Shown: piece after piece, positions 11,592 through 22,458 of the stretch | Layout: each line of letters opens with the position of its first letter | How positions within the stretch are numbered: the first letter of the stretch is position 1 | Assembly: GCA_030760725.1 (NCBI GenBank) | Contig: JASWHV010000012.1 | Location: 19,172,368-19,236,367 of the forward strand | Source of the DNA: Neostapfia colusana | Taxonomy: Eukaryota > Streptophyta > Magnoliopsida > Poales > Poaceae | Reading direction: 5' to 3' | Length of the DNA stretch: 64,000 bases | Program-made: the position numbers and the translations under genes | Notes under the pieces: model-generated | The model's input: only the letters and a program-made list of their open reading frames with translations | Databases searched by the model: none | Told to the model about the DNA's origin: nothing

Positions 11592-13406
11592 CTGCAACCA
11601 TACGACAATAAGCATCAGTCCCGCAACATTTGCATGCCGTCCTATAATAATAGGCGCAAAATCATAATGACAATAAAAACATGCGATACATCTCGTAAGT
11701 AGATAATGTAATAACTTTGCACAAGCTACACCATTACCAGACCAAACACAAGCTAGTTTAATCCAACTTGATGAACCTCCACTTTGGAAGCTCACCATAA
11801 CCAGGTTTGGCCACCACGAGACATTACTATCGCGTTGTCATCACGTATACCACCCTTAGGGTACAACACCCGCTCCAATGAGTTCAACTGTCATTCTCCT
11901 GTCAGAATGACCAGTTTCTACCTATTCCAAGTTTTGATCTGGTTCTGGGCATTTTCATGACTCAAGTTGAATACCAAAGTTAAAGTTAACTTCAGTATCT
12001 TTCTAAAGAGTACTCATTTGCCCCCAGATCAGTGATGCCAATTTCAAAGTCAGCAGAATTTCTGGAAGGATTTTAACAGCACCTCACTTGGAAGTGGCTG
12101 TTTTCAACCCTGATTTCCATTAAATTCTGTGCTGAAATTTCAGAATCTTTGAATTGCAAAGATGTCACACATCTTCTACTCTTTCTAAGGAGATATTATA
12201 TGACAATTTTAGATTTTTCTACTGGGACTTATGTTTGGAAAACAGAACAGTTCAGGGAATGTTTTACTCTGTCCTGGTTCTGGACAGTTTACATTCCTCT
12301 GGGATTTAAGCCATCTTAAAGTGAGTTTCAGCTCTGGAAGTCTACAACAAAGTTGTAGAGTACTTAAATACCTTTCCAGAACTATATAGCCCACCTCCCT
12401 CGGCTAAAAGACCTGTGAGCGGTGCTCTGTTGAAGTTCAGCAACCTTGCTGCCCAAAACAGAGCACTCTGCTTTTCATCCCCTTGGCTATCCTGCTCCAC
12501 TATCTCATTCTTATACCCAACCAGGTCCTAAATGTTGAACCTATAGATTTTAACTCTTTATTCTCATTATTTTGCATGCATATGCCTATGATATCTCGGT
12601 ACTACGTTCCTCACCAAAGAAAATCCTAACCGGATCATACCGGCATATACGTCTCAAGTATGGCACTAAACGGTCTCTCGCACACGTTTTCTACGCGGAT
12701 ACATACGTGGTTAGTACCTGCAGAAGACCACACAATAATGGTGCACTCAAAGGTTGTTCATTTCAGGCAGTTCCATATTTAAAAGTAAATACAAACGCCC
12801 GTATCATTATCATACGGCCGTCCTTGAGCTACGTCACGTCTCAAGGTACGTGATCGTGTTTCAACACCACACGACGGGGAACCCGAGTATGTCATGAACG
12901 GGTCGTCACGGTTGGGAATGTTATCAACCCAACAGATACCACCTACTGCCCTGCAGGGCACGCCGATGGCAAGCGCTGCGTATGTCCTCCTGGGCTATTT
13001 CCAGACGAACACACTCTCGTGTTACTGACCACGCGATGGGGTCTCCACTTACTTGCCTAATGCACGCTAGGGATCAGCGTTTCATATGAACTCAGGAACA
13101 TGAAGAGTACAAGAGTTTCATATTGACATCTCACACCAAGCTGTGAGAACCATCCCTGAACCGCGTTCCTCGTCGGGGAGAGCTAACCGAAATTGAACCG
13201 CTTTCGGTGGCGTTCCTTACCATACTTACCAGAACGTAGGTGCGTCGTTACAATAATTAAAATTCAGAATTATAACACAGGTTAGTCTTTGCCACTTTAA
13301 GTAACTATGCTAATATAGTCCTTACTTGGGCAGCTACCGAATCCTCACCGTATACCTAAGTTTTCCCCATAATGCAGTCCTTAAGTACTGTGCTATCCCC
13401 ACTGCA
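11592..13406 (-). other. T1 untranslated leader
   Basis: This 1.8 kb lies between the primer site and the gag start and holds no coding region I can support. From about 12590 to 13406 it clearly resembles the T2 leader (about 33960-34774), for example the shared GGCAGTTCCATAT and ACACGACGGGGAACCCGAGTA blocks. This suggests a conserved leader function such as packaging or dimerisation, which is an inference. Confidence 0.75.
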
Positions 13407-13418
13407 GCTCTGATACCA
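13407..13418 (-). other. T1 primer binding site, tRNA-iMet type
   Basis: On the minus strand this reads TGGTATCAGAGC, complementary to the 3' end of plant initiator methionine tRNA, three bases from the 5' LTR. It fixes the minus orientation of T1. Confidence 0.94.
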
Positions 13419-13421
13419 GGC

Positions 13422-16400
13422 TGTGGCGGACCGGAATCCGCTCATCCAGGATCGCAGAGGGTGGTGCCGCGTGATGCGACACCCGACCGCACCCGTCATA
13501 AGAACACATTATATTACAAGGGAAAACAAACTGAAGGTACAAAGTAGTACACTTCTCAGTTACAAACTAGAGTCTTTATTACACAGCGGAAGTTTCTTTT
13601 GTACAACTCACGCCCGCCTATCTAGCAAAAGTGGTTGCCCAGCCCTAGGGCAACCCACACTAGCTGCACGTCTCAGCTCAGCGCGGCGTGTACGGCTCCC
13701 ACTCAGCCGTGGTCCCCGACGGAGGGTAACCCTCGCCGGTGGACCCGTACCCCGAGTCCGTGGGTGGCTCCTCACCTGAAAAACACTTAAGCAGCAACCG
13801 TGAGCACGAAGGCTCAGCAAGGCTTAACCGACTCACCTAAGCATGAAACTCTACATGAGGTGTACCATGACATAGGATAGCAATGTTGCAGCAAATGGAC
13901 ACGCCTACAAGTTCATCCTTAGTTCAGCTTTTAGCAACAAGTTAACGGTTCATAAAGCTGAAATTTAGTGAGCAATATTGGGTGGCACACATGTAACAAT
14001 ACAATTATATCATAACAGCAATATTGAATCATAACATTCCATTCATTAATCTACGTTACGATGCAGTGAACAAGCAGTACTCGTCACCACGAGGGACGGC
14101 GAATCGACTCGATATACACCTGCAGGGAAACCCAAAGAGCACGTCACGTACGCCCACCCGTGGAGCTGCACAGCACGCTCACTCAATGTCGTACGGGACA
14201 ACCTTTCACCCAACAGCCCAAACGTCGAACCGGTCGCACTGAAACGAGCAGGAGGTTCCCCACACGGAGCATCTCTCTATGCCCGTTGGCAGATTTCCAC
14301 CTTGCTGCCCTCAACCTACACCTATAAATCGGTGTGCTATGCCTCGACGCCCGGAGGTTTAGGCTACATCGGTTTATCGGGGCCCATATATCCGATATGC
14401 CTTCGGTACATTCAATACTTGTTCAGCAGGGCCGCACACGGATCGGTCCTCAATCAACACGGGCAGGGCTGCGCACACAAGACTCACTCTTGCTGCGCCC
14501 TAGCCCCTGCCTAGTCTCATTTTTATTACTAAAGTGATCTCACATCACTCAACCGAACCCGTGTGTCCCAATGCCTATCTCGCGAGTAGATTCCATCTAC
14601 TCGACTTGTACTGAAGTCCTATGAATCATTAAGCGTAGCCTGTCTACTCGAGGTCCTTGACACTACCCTCACTCTTTTAGGAACCTTTGGTTATGCAAGT
14701 GGGGTTTCATTCATCCTATACCTAATGCACATACATACTTCATATGACACATGTAAACAAAGTAAGACTTATAAAAAGGTTAATGCAAACCGGGGCTTGC
14801 CTTGTTGCTGCTGGTCAGTGGTTAGCTCTTATTCCGGAAGGAGGAAGTCCAGCACTTCCGGGGTCTCTTCTTCAATGGCTACACGTTGAATACAATACTA
14901 CATGTAAATTTAAATGCAATGTGTGAACTTAAATACATAATTGCTAATAACTCTAACTAGCCCTTCCCTTTGGTTCTGAAATTTTTATTGTGGCTTGGTA
15001 GAGTCCTAACCAGAGTCTTGACCAAGTTTTATTTGAAACAAAGTTCCTTTGAACCTTGTACAAATAAAAGCCTCTTTGGTCAATAATTGAGCCTCTAAGT
15101 AATTCCAGGGTTTTTCATGGCTCCCACCATTACTTTCTGGAAACTAGAATTTAGGATGGTTCTAATGGAGTTGGTTTCATGTCATTTGAAGAATTCTACA
15201 GAAAATTATGCCCTAATTAAGGTTTGAGAAAATCTGAAAAATGTTTCTGTACATCTTTCTATTTTCTCAGGGCAGTTCTCTTAATCACCCCATTAGGGTA
15301 ACTAAATGAACTTGGATGAGTCTGAAAATTTTACTGGGATTCAGGGATTTTCTAATGAATCTTTCAGCCAAATTTCAGAATTTTTCATAAAGTAGTTTTC
15401 CAGATAAAATTCCCAGCATTTTAAACTTTAGGGATTTAATTCTAGTAAACTATTCACTTTCATGAGCTGAAATTGGTATTGCTGGAAAGTACTCAGAATC
15501 CTGAGTTCAGCAAAATTTGGTTCACTGAATTTGGATCTCTCTAGCCAAAGTTCTGAGGATTTGAAGTTTGGAAGAATTCTGAAAATCGGGGGAAAAGTTT
15601 AAACTCTCGGGGCCCGCGGGGACACGTGTCGAGCGCGGAGGGGTCCGGCACACCGGGGATACCACACGTGTCGAGCGCGGAGGTGTCCGGCACACCGGAG
15701 CTCCCAGGGTATTCGCGCGCCAGCACAGCCGATCCATGGCCTCACCCGATCCCGATTTAAATTCTTCAGCTGCTGACACGTGGGCCAGCCGGCTTCGTCT
15801 TCCTCCCGCCGTTCTCTCGCGCCCGCGCCGCGGACCTCGCCGGAGCAGACTCGGGGCTCGCCGGCTCGCCGCTGCCGGACCTCCCATGGTCTGAAACTCG
15901 CCGCCAGGGGGTTGTCGACGTCGAGGAACACGTCGGTGGTGACAGGTCGGTCTGGGGGTGACCGGAAGTAGCTCGGCGACGTGTCGCGGCCTCGGTTGAG
16001 GTTCGACACCGTCGACCGTGGTTTCTAAACCCGCCAACACCTCGAACAAACGGCCCTACAGCCTCAGTGTACCTCTAGGAAGCTTGACAAGGTGTCAAAA
16101 GGGTTCAGGGATGGCGGCAAGTCGGTCGGCACCGTGTGACCGATCGTGCCCACCATGACCGCCCTCGATCAAGCTCGAAATTCGTCACTCCTAGACAGTT
16201 TCACGCTACGGATGCAGAAAAGAACTTGATCGCCGGCTAGTCCAGCGTCTATGTGCAAGATTTGATGACCTCCGAAAGATCATAGAGCGAGAATTTACAG
16301 GAACCGTACCGGAAGCTCGGTTTACGGCCGCCGGAGCAAAAACTGGAAATTCTCTGTGGATTCTTCACGGTTGGCTTCCAAACTTATAGGAGAGCAGCAC

Positions 16401-17515
16401 GGTGGTCGCGCGCTCCTGTTGCCTCTCTCGTTGGACCGTGAAAACGCCTGTGGAACGCTGCCCACGGGTGCCTGACTCTCGGCTGAGGTTGAGTCGCCGC
16501 TGTGGCGATTGCTCTCGGGCAAGGGAGGTCGGAGCTCGAGGTTTCTGGTGTTGGAGAGGTGGAGTGCGAGCTCCGGTGGCTGTCTAGCAGCTCAGGGACG
16601 AAGGAGGAGATGGTTTTGCTGGTTTTCCCGATTGAGCAGAGAGCTGCGGCGAGAAACAATGCCGCTGCTCGGGTTTGCCCGCGAGAAGATAAAGCCGGCC
16701 GACTCCTGCTCGGCTGAGGCGGTGCCGGTCGCGTGGGGGCGTGAGCCAGCCGCCCTGGGCGCCAGCGCGCGGAGAGGGAAGCAGCTGGTGGCCCCGGTAG
16801 CTGCTCGGTGGCACAGCCGACAGCTGCTCGGTGGAATTTCCCACCGAGACTCTGACTTTGGGTGCAAGTTTCTCCTTCTCCCCTCTATGACATGTGGGTC
16901 CCACCCGGGGTTTTAACCTCTGGAATTTACTCCTAATCACTGTTGTAAACAGTGAGCCCCATAATACCCCTGGTGATTCAAATTATTCACCCCTGAGCCA
17001 TTTGAATTGAATAGAATTCAAATTGGGTTCGGCTTGGGTGAATTTCAGCACAAGTTTAGTTTTGAATTCAAATAAAGTTTGAATTCGCCCCCCTTGGCTC
17101 ATGTCAAGATCAACTCCAAATGGAGTGAAAATTGGTGTGTGAGCTCACAAAAATGTGCTGAATAAGAATATGAAGCTAACTTTTGAATTTGGGTGATGAA
17201 AGTTGCTGCAATTTGAATTTACATTCAAATTGGCCTCTTTTTCAAATAACCCAAAAAGTGCCTCAAAAAGTGTTGGATTTCTATGAAACTTGGACTGAAC
17301 CTTCCCAAGACTTTTTAAGTTCTAGGGGTAAGCTCAACCTCGCATGTTCCTATGTCCAAATCCCACTTTGTGAAAAGGAAGACTTTCCCCTATAATCACT
17401 CTTTTGATGAAGGTTACTTGCTCTTCACAATATTTCCTAAGATATCCACAACGAAAACTGTGGTGTTGTGAGGTGAAGAAAAGTTTTTGCAAGTCCCTTT
17501 TCTTGGGCTTTTACA
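13422..17515 (-). repeat. T1 5' LTR (4094 bp)
   Basis: The right-hand copy of the T1 LTR, starting TGTGGCGGACCGG and ending GCTTTTACA, followed by the CTACC duplication at 17516-17520. It should hold the T1 promoter, but I could not place a convincing TATA box. No coding region supported. Confidence 0.96.
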
Positions 17516-17520
17516 CTACC

Positions 17521-18780
17521 TCCGGAGGCTGGGACCCGGAGACTTCTCGGTCGTCTTGGACCCCCGGGAGGTCGCCTTGGACCTCTGGGAGGTCGACTGC
17601 GGTCTCTGGGGCCTGGGCCTCAGAGATGTTCTGCTGCGAGGGCCCCCCATGGGGTCCGGACAACCCTGGTGCTTGACTTCTGCTGCAGGAGCAGGTTGTA
17701 GTGGCGAGGGGTCCGGCCGCTCTGTGACTAGGACCATGCCCACCACCTATGTCGTCGCCGCGATGTAGAGCAGTAGATGTTCACCGGGCTCTGGGCTACC
17801 ATGACGGGTAGCGTCGTCAGGTGCTGCTTCAACTCCTGGAATGCTTCTTCTGCTTCTTCGGTCCAAACAAATGGACCGGCTTTGCGCAAGAGCTTGAAGA
17901 AGGGAAGAGCCCGCTCAGCTAGCCTAGGTATGAACCGACTGAGCGCAGCTAGACATCCCGTGAGCTTCTGGACATCCTTGATGCGAGCCGGGGGCTGCAT
18001 CAGCTCGATGGCTTTGATCTTCTCTGGGTTGGCCTCGATCCCTCGGTGTGAGACCAGGAATCCAAGGAGCTTTCTAGAGGAGACACCGAAAACGCATTTG
18101 TCCGGGTTTAGCTTGGTGCGTGTGGAGCGCAATTTGTCAAAGACTAGAACTAGGTTATCTAACAAGCATGTGATCTCTCTGACTTTGACAACGATGTCAT
18201 CGACATACACCTCTACTAAGTCTCGGATTAGCTCTCCAAATATTTTATGAATAGCGCGTACAAAAGTAGGGAGAGCATTTTTCAGACCATAAAGCATGGA
18301 GACATAACAATATAGGCCATCTACTGTTATAAAAGCAGTGTGTTCTTCATCTTCTCTAGACATTGGTATTTGGTGGAAACCTGAGTAGGCGTCTAGGAAG
18401 CATAACAAATCACAACCTGATGTAGAGTCTACAATTTGATCTATTCTAGGAAGGGGAAATGGATCTTTTGGGCATGCCTTATTGAGACTAGTGTAGTCGA
18501 TACACATCCGGAGCTTCCCGCCGGCCTTCAGGATGACAACAGGATTCGCAAACCACCGGGGGTGGTGGACCTCCCATATGAAGCCAGCATCGAGAAGCTT
18601 CTTAATCTCTTCATGGATGAAGTTCTGCCGCTTGATGGACTGCTTCTGGGGCTTCTGTTGGATCGGTCGAGCGTCGGGGTAGATCTTCAGATGGTGCTCG
18701 ATCACCTCCCTAGGGATCCCGGGCATCTGTGACGGTTGCCCGGGCATCGGATCCGACTTGGACAACCTTTAGGGGGACGT
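17521..18780 (-). pseudogene. Element A reverse transcriptase and start of RNase H
   Basis: Minus strand. RT of Tat type: IKKLLDAGFIWEVHHPRWFANP, GGKLRMCIDYTSLNKACPKD, CFLDAYSGFHQIPM, the active site VEVYVDDIVVK (YVDD), then LLGFLVSHRGIEANPEKI and the RNase H connection up to VWTEEAEEAFQELKQHL. A frameshift near 17750-17770 shifts the frame into VVGMVLVTERP, and RNase H then runs to the T1 insertion at 17520 and resumes at 1796. The frame also shifts relative to protease near 18710-18780. Catalytic aspartates are present, but the polyprotein is broken. Confidence 0.9.
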
Positions 18781-19380
18781 CGCCTTCGTCAGAGGGTTGC
18801 ACTCGGGGTGCAGAGGTCGAGGCACGATGGCGTGCACTCGGGTAGACCCGACCCGGTTCTGCACCGCCAGGGGCTGGTGCTCGGGCCGCCGCAAGTGCTT
18901 GGAGCTTCTCCAAGGCTGACACTGAGGCGGTGCGGTCTCCACGGATCCTGAGGACACCAATGGGTGTAGGCATCTTCAGGACCAGGTAGTCATAGTGGGC
19001 TACCACCATAAACTGGTACAGGGTTGGTCTGCTGATGATGGCGTTGAAGGGGAGGTCGACCTCCGCCACGTCGAACAGAACGTATTCTGTCCGGTAGTTG
19101 TCCGGAGCTCCATAGGTCACCGGAAGACTGATGTTCCCGTATGGGACGACTTGTCCCGGCCCTACTCCTGAGAACAGGCTCGACGGGATGAGCTTGGCCA
19201 TGGGAATCTGCAGCTTCTAGAAAGCTGCACGGCTGATAAGGTTGAGGCCGGCCCCACCATCTACCAGTACGTGGTACATATTCATGTTGGCGATGGTTGG
19301 AGCTACCAAGAGAGGTAGCTGTCTGGCCCCTGCCATGTTCTTGGGGCAGTCGGAGGCATCGAAGCTGATGGGGTCCCTAC
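18781..19380 (-). pseudogene. Element A aspartic protease
   Basis: Minus strand. Begins around the frame with NMYHVLVDGGAGLNLIS, the Tat-type protease site (DGG in place of DSG is usual in this clade), then a TAG at 19217-19219, then KLIPSSLFSGVGPGQVVPYG, EYVLFDVAEVDLPFNAIISRP and MVVAHYDYLVLKMPTP. It would mature the gag-pol polyprotein. It is in the same frame on both sides of the TAG, so a single stop breaks it here. Confidence 0.82.
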
Positions 19381-20789
19381 CCACTTGATGTGTGGCGCTG
19401 CACTTGGGGTAGGGGCCACCGACGCCACTGCTCGGCGCAGGGTCTTGACTGCGTTCCGGAACGAGGTGTCCGAGGACCCTCCGTAGATGACATAGAGCGC
19501 CTTCCGGTGCTCGTCTTCTCCGGAGCTGGAGTCCCCATAGTTTTGGACCGCCTTCACAGTGCGCTGGGGCTCCTGGTACTCCATTTCTTGGCCGCCATTG
19601 TCCCGGGGGTCGACCTTCTGCTTGCCCTCCCTCTGGCGGAAGGGAGCACCATCTGTGCGCGGCTGCTTCCCCTCGCGGAAGCACTCCACGAGCTTCTTGA
19701 TCTCCTGGCACTCATCAGCAGTGTGGCTCCTGGTGTTGTGTACCGGGCACGGCTCACTACGGCCACCACCGTCGGGTGACTGCCGTGGTCTCTTGTCGGG
19801 GTGCAGCCCCGAGCTCCGCCGGGTGCTGCAGTTGCAGCAACGGGAGCTCCGGCTGGCGGCTTGACCTTGCCACCGCCCTTCTTCTTGCTCTTCTTGCTGT
19901 TCCCTTGGGGCGCAGCACCAGCTCCGAGCTTCCCTCCTGCTTCGGAGACTGGCTGTGAGTGCCAGTTACGCCCTTCTGCTGCTCTGGCGCACTTGTCCGC
20001 CAGACTGAAGAGCTCCGAGACGTCTCGCACCTCCCTGGTGGCCAACTTCTCGAGCATCTTCTCGTCCCTAACACCTTGTCGGAATGCCACCACAACTGAT
20101 GCATTCTGGATGTGGGGGATGGTGTTTCGCACCTGGGAGAATCACTGGATGAAGGAGTGTAGTGATTCCCCCGGTTGCTGTTGCACGGCGTGGAGGTCCA
20201 GCTCCGTGCCGGGACGCGTGTAGGAGCTGCTGAAGTTTGCGCGTGAACTGTCGACATAGCTCCCCCCAGGAAGTTATGGAACCCTGGAGCAGGTTCATGA
20301 GCCGTGACCGTGTTGGGCCGGTCAAGGCGACGGGGAAGTAGTTGGCCATGATGGTCCCATCCCCTCCTGCAGCGAGGATGGCAGTGGAGTAGATCTGCAG
20401 GAACTCTGCAGGGTTGACGCTTCCATCATACTTCTCAGCAGGTGTGGCCGGAACTTGTGTGGCCACGCTGCAAAGCAGAGATGGGGCGCCAGGGCCTCAC
20501 ACCCCGCCCCTGCTGCTGCAGATCCTGGTGCCGCGAACCCTTGGTCCACTGCTGGCACGGTGTACCCCGGCATGGGCAATGGTGCACCATACACCGGGGG
20601 CGCTGACTGCAAGGGGCTGTAGTCGGCCTCGTGGTTGCGACGCCTTTCCTGTCGTCGCTCGATGGTCACGTGGGCATCTTCCCCCAAGTGACGTCGCTCC
20701 AGCTCTGACCTCAGGTCCGCCGTTTGGAGCCTGGTAGAACGAGAGTCTTCCATCTGCATGTCAACCGTTGGTGTGCGCGACAGCGACAC
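19381..20789 (-). pseudogene. Element A gag
   Basis: Minus strand. The N-terminus is arginine-rich (ELERRHLGEDAHVTIERRQ). The capsid core shows KYDGSVNPAEFLQIYSTAIL, ANYFPVALTG, WGELCRQF, then PHIQNASVVVAFRQGVRDEKM and SLADKCARAAEGR. A lysine-rich stretch and a Tat-type zinc knuckle (CPVHNTRSHTADEC) near 19680-19745 follow. I see at least three frameshifts (near 20470, 20230 and 19690) and a TGA near 20143. It would form the particle shell. The start codon is not clear. Confidence 0.85.
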
Positions 20790-21139
20790 ATCTGGTTGAC
20801 CGGGGCGTCGTCCCCTTCGCAGTGGAGGGTTGACGGCGGTGACGACGAGGCGGTCGACGTCGCGGATCCACTACTGGGTGGACCCATGGGGAGCGTCCAC
20901 AGCAGGTGGATTCTGCAGGAGTGCCCGTGCTGCAGCTAGCGTACTCGCTTGAGTAGCACTCTGCGCCACAGCAGATCTTGGGCTTGTAGGAGTCCGCGTT
21001 GTTGGAGTCTGACGCGGGCTCCCAACCTGCCCCGACACACTGGTCATTGTCCACCGGGAACATGGGCACAAAGAGCTTGCCGCTGAAGGAAGCTTGGTCA
21101 TCTTCGTTGGCGCAGACCCGTCTCGAGAGAGAAAAGCCC
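20790..21139 (-). other. Element A leader
   Basis: About 350 bases between the primer site and the gag frame. I see no gene, only the short untranslated leader expected after a 5' LTR. Confidence 0.6.
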
Positions 21140-21157
21140 CCTTCCTGGCACACCAAA
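21140..21157 (-). other. Element A probable primer binding site, tRNA unassigned
   Basis: Directly inside the 5' LTR the minus strand reads TTTGGTGTGCCAGGAAGG. The TGG start and the position fit a primer site, but it is not the iMet type and I cannot name the tRNA. Confidence 0.5.
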
Positions 21158-21445
21158 TGTCGAAGTGTAGCTGTCAACACTTCCCCCGGGCCTGCTTCAG
21201 GGGCAGCCCGCGGAGGTTCTTTTACGGAGGGGCTAGTTCTCTCGGAAGGTCACGTTGGATGAAGAAGATGATTGACACAAGGATTTTTACGTGGTTCGGG
21301 CCACCAGAGCGTAAAACCCTACGTCCACGGGAGCTGTATTGCTCGGGGCTTAGAACCGGAGTTCTAAGCCTGAAGTCTGGATGAACTGAGTGTGTAACCG
21401 GGGTCAAAATGAGCCGAACCCTTTGCAACGTTACCTACCCGAGCC

Positions 21446-21452
21446 TTTTATA
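21446..21452 (-). promoter_or_regulatory. TATA box of the element A LTR
   Basis: Minus strand TATAAAA within the context TTGAAGTATAAAAGGCTCGG. The same block occurs in the LTR of B (39776-39782, plus strand) and, as a variant, in the solo LTR (7750-7755), so it is conserved in the family. It would drive transcription of A leftward. Confidence 0.75.
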
Positions 21453-21854
21453 CTTCAAGGCTCAGGCGGATTACAAGGTGGGCCTCGGGGCCCGACAGGT
21501 GGCCCCGGGTTGATTTCCTACCATCTACCATATCTTTCAGTGAATGCTGGTAGTTATCTCTGGCAGGCTTCTTGGTTGCCGTCCTGCCCGTGCCGCAAGC
21601 TAGTCGTAGTGGCTGATGATGGCAGGGTCAGAAGGGGATGTCTTGTCGCTGTGTTTATTGGGCTACAGCTTCTGACATGGTGCGACTATCTTAACTGCGA
21701 CGCGATTGGTCACAGTGCCACCTGACAGGCGCGTGTGCCATGTCTCCGTGTCTTGGGAAGGCGCGGGTCTTGAATATCTTGGACGGACAAGGCATGACAT
21801 GCCTTTACTCCTGCTGCCTACCGAGCGGGGGTCAGCAGCGCGGCTCTATTGGCC

Positions 21855-22417
21855 ACGTGGCAGGCCCGGGGCTCACCTCTGAGGGGAGGGGAGGCCCGGC
21901 ACCGCTGGATACGTGGCGCCTTCGGAGCTCGCCCTGCTGAGGGGGCGAGGTCCGGCTCTGCCGACCACGTGGTAGGCCCGGGGCTCACCTCTGAGGAGAG
22001 GGGAGGCCCGGCCCTGCTGGACATGTGGCACCTTCGGAGCTCGCCCCTGCGGAGGGGGCGAGGTCCGGCTCTGCCGGCCACGTGGCAGGCCCGGGGCTCG
22101 CCTCTGAGGAGAGGGGAGGCACGGCCCTGCTGGGCACGTGGTGCCTTCGGAGCTCGCCCCTACGGAGGGGGCGAGGTCTGGCTCTGCCGGCCACGTGGCA
22201 GGCCCGGGGCTCGCCTCTGAGGAGAGGGGGAGGCCCGGCCCTGCTGGACACGTGGCGCCTTCGGAGCTCGCCCCTGCGGAGGGGGCAAGGTCCGGCTCTG
22301 CCAGCCACGTGGCTGGCCGGGGGCTCGCCTCTGAGGAGAGGGGAGGCCCAGCCCTGCTGGACATGTGGCGCCTTCGGGGCTCACCCTTGCGGAGGGGGCG
22401 AGGTCCTTAGGCGGTTT
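21855..22417. repeat. Minisatellite with G-box in the element A LTR, about 5 units of 113 bp
   Basis: Units begin with the palindrome CCACGTGG or a near form; ACGTGG falls at 21855, 21966, 22080, 22193 and 22307, giving spacings of 111, 114, 113 and 114. Each unit also holds a second ACGTGG-like site (as in GGACACGTGGCGCC) and GC-rich blocks such as GCCTCTGAGGAGAGG. On the minus strand the array lies upstream of the TATA box, so it sits in U3 where enhancers act. Confidence 0.9.
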
Positions 22418-22458
22418 TCTCCTGTGCGCGGGGGTACCCCGTATTGAGGGTACCGACA

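Larger units (their letters stand above)
1802..17515 (-). mobile_element. T1: Tekay/Del-like chromovirus (Ty3/gypsy), complete structure, decayed coding
   Basis: T1 is 15.7 kb, minus orientation, bounded by CTACC duplications. It has two LTRs of about 4.1 kb (TG...CA), a tRNA-iMet primer site next to the right (5') LTR and a polypurine tract next to the left (3') LTR. Domains in order are gag with zinc knuckle, protease, RT, RNase H, integrase and a chromodomain-like end. The long LTRs and the chromodomain suggest the Tekay (Del) clade. The coding region has several stops, a gag frameshift and a solo LTR inserted between RNase H and integrase. In the first 400 bases of the LTRs I count about eight differences, so the insertion is fairly recent. 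Confidence 0.92.
1..22458 (-). mobile_element. Element A: Tat-lineage Ty3/gypsy LTR retrotransposon, partial, split by T1
   Basis: Read on the minus strand, this element runs 5' LTR (21158-22458), primer site, gag, protease, reverse transcriptase and RNase H (17521-20789), then after a 15.7 kb insertion the rest of RNase H, a second RNase H and integrase (1-1796). The second RNase H between RT-RNase H and integrase is a hallmark of the Tat/Retand clade. The 3' end and 3' LTR lie beyond the left edge. The five bases right of the 5' LTR are GCGGT, so the matching duplication should lie left of the window. Assignment to the Tat clade is firm; the family is not named. Confidence 0.88.
21158..22458 (-). 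repeat. Element A 5' LTR (1301 bp)
   Basis: Starts TGTCGAAGTG and ends GGTACCGACA on the plus strand. Flanks do not match (CCAAA left, GCGGT right), as expected if the left side is the internal region of A and the right side is target DNA. It carries a terminal inverted pair (GAAGTGT/ACACTTC), a minus-strand TATA box and a 113 bp minisatellite. It cuts the antisense ORF of element B in its C-terminal part. Confidence 0.9.

Noticed and set aside
21855..22417. Regular repeats that could be taken for a CRISPR array
   Set aside because: Units are 113 bp direct tandem copies without spacers, within an LTR of a plant element.
21158..22458. LTR of A as a solo LTR
   Set aside because: Flanks CCAAA and GCGGT do not match, and the left side has a primer site and gag of a Tat element.
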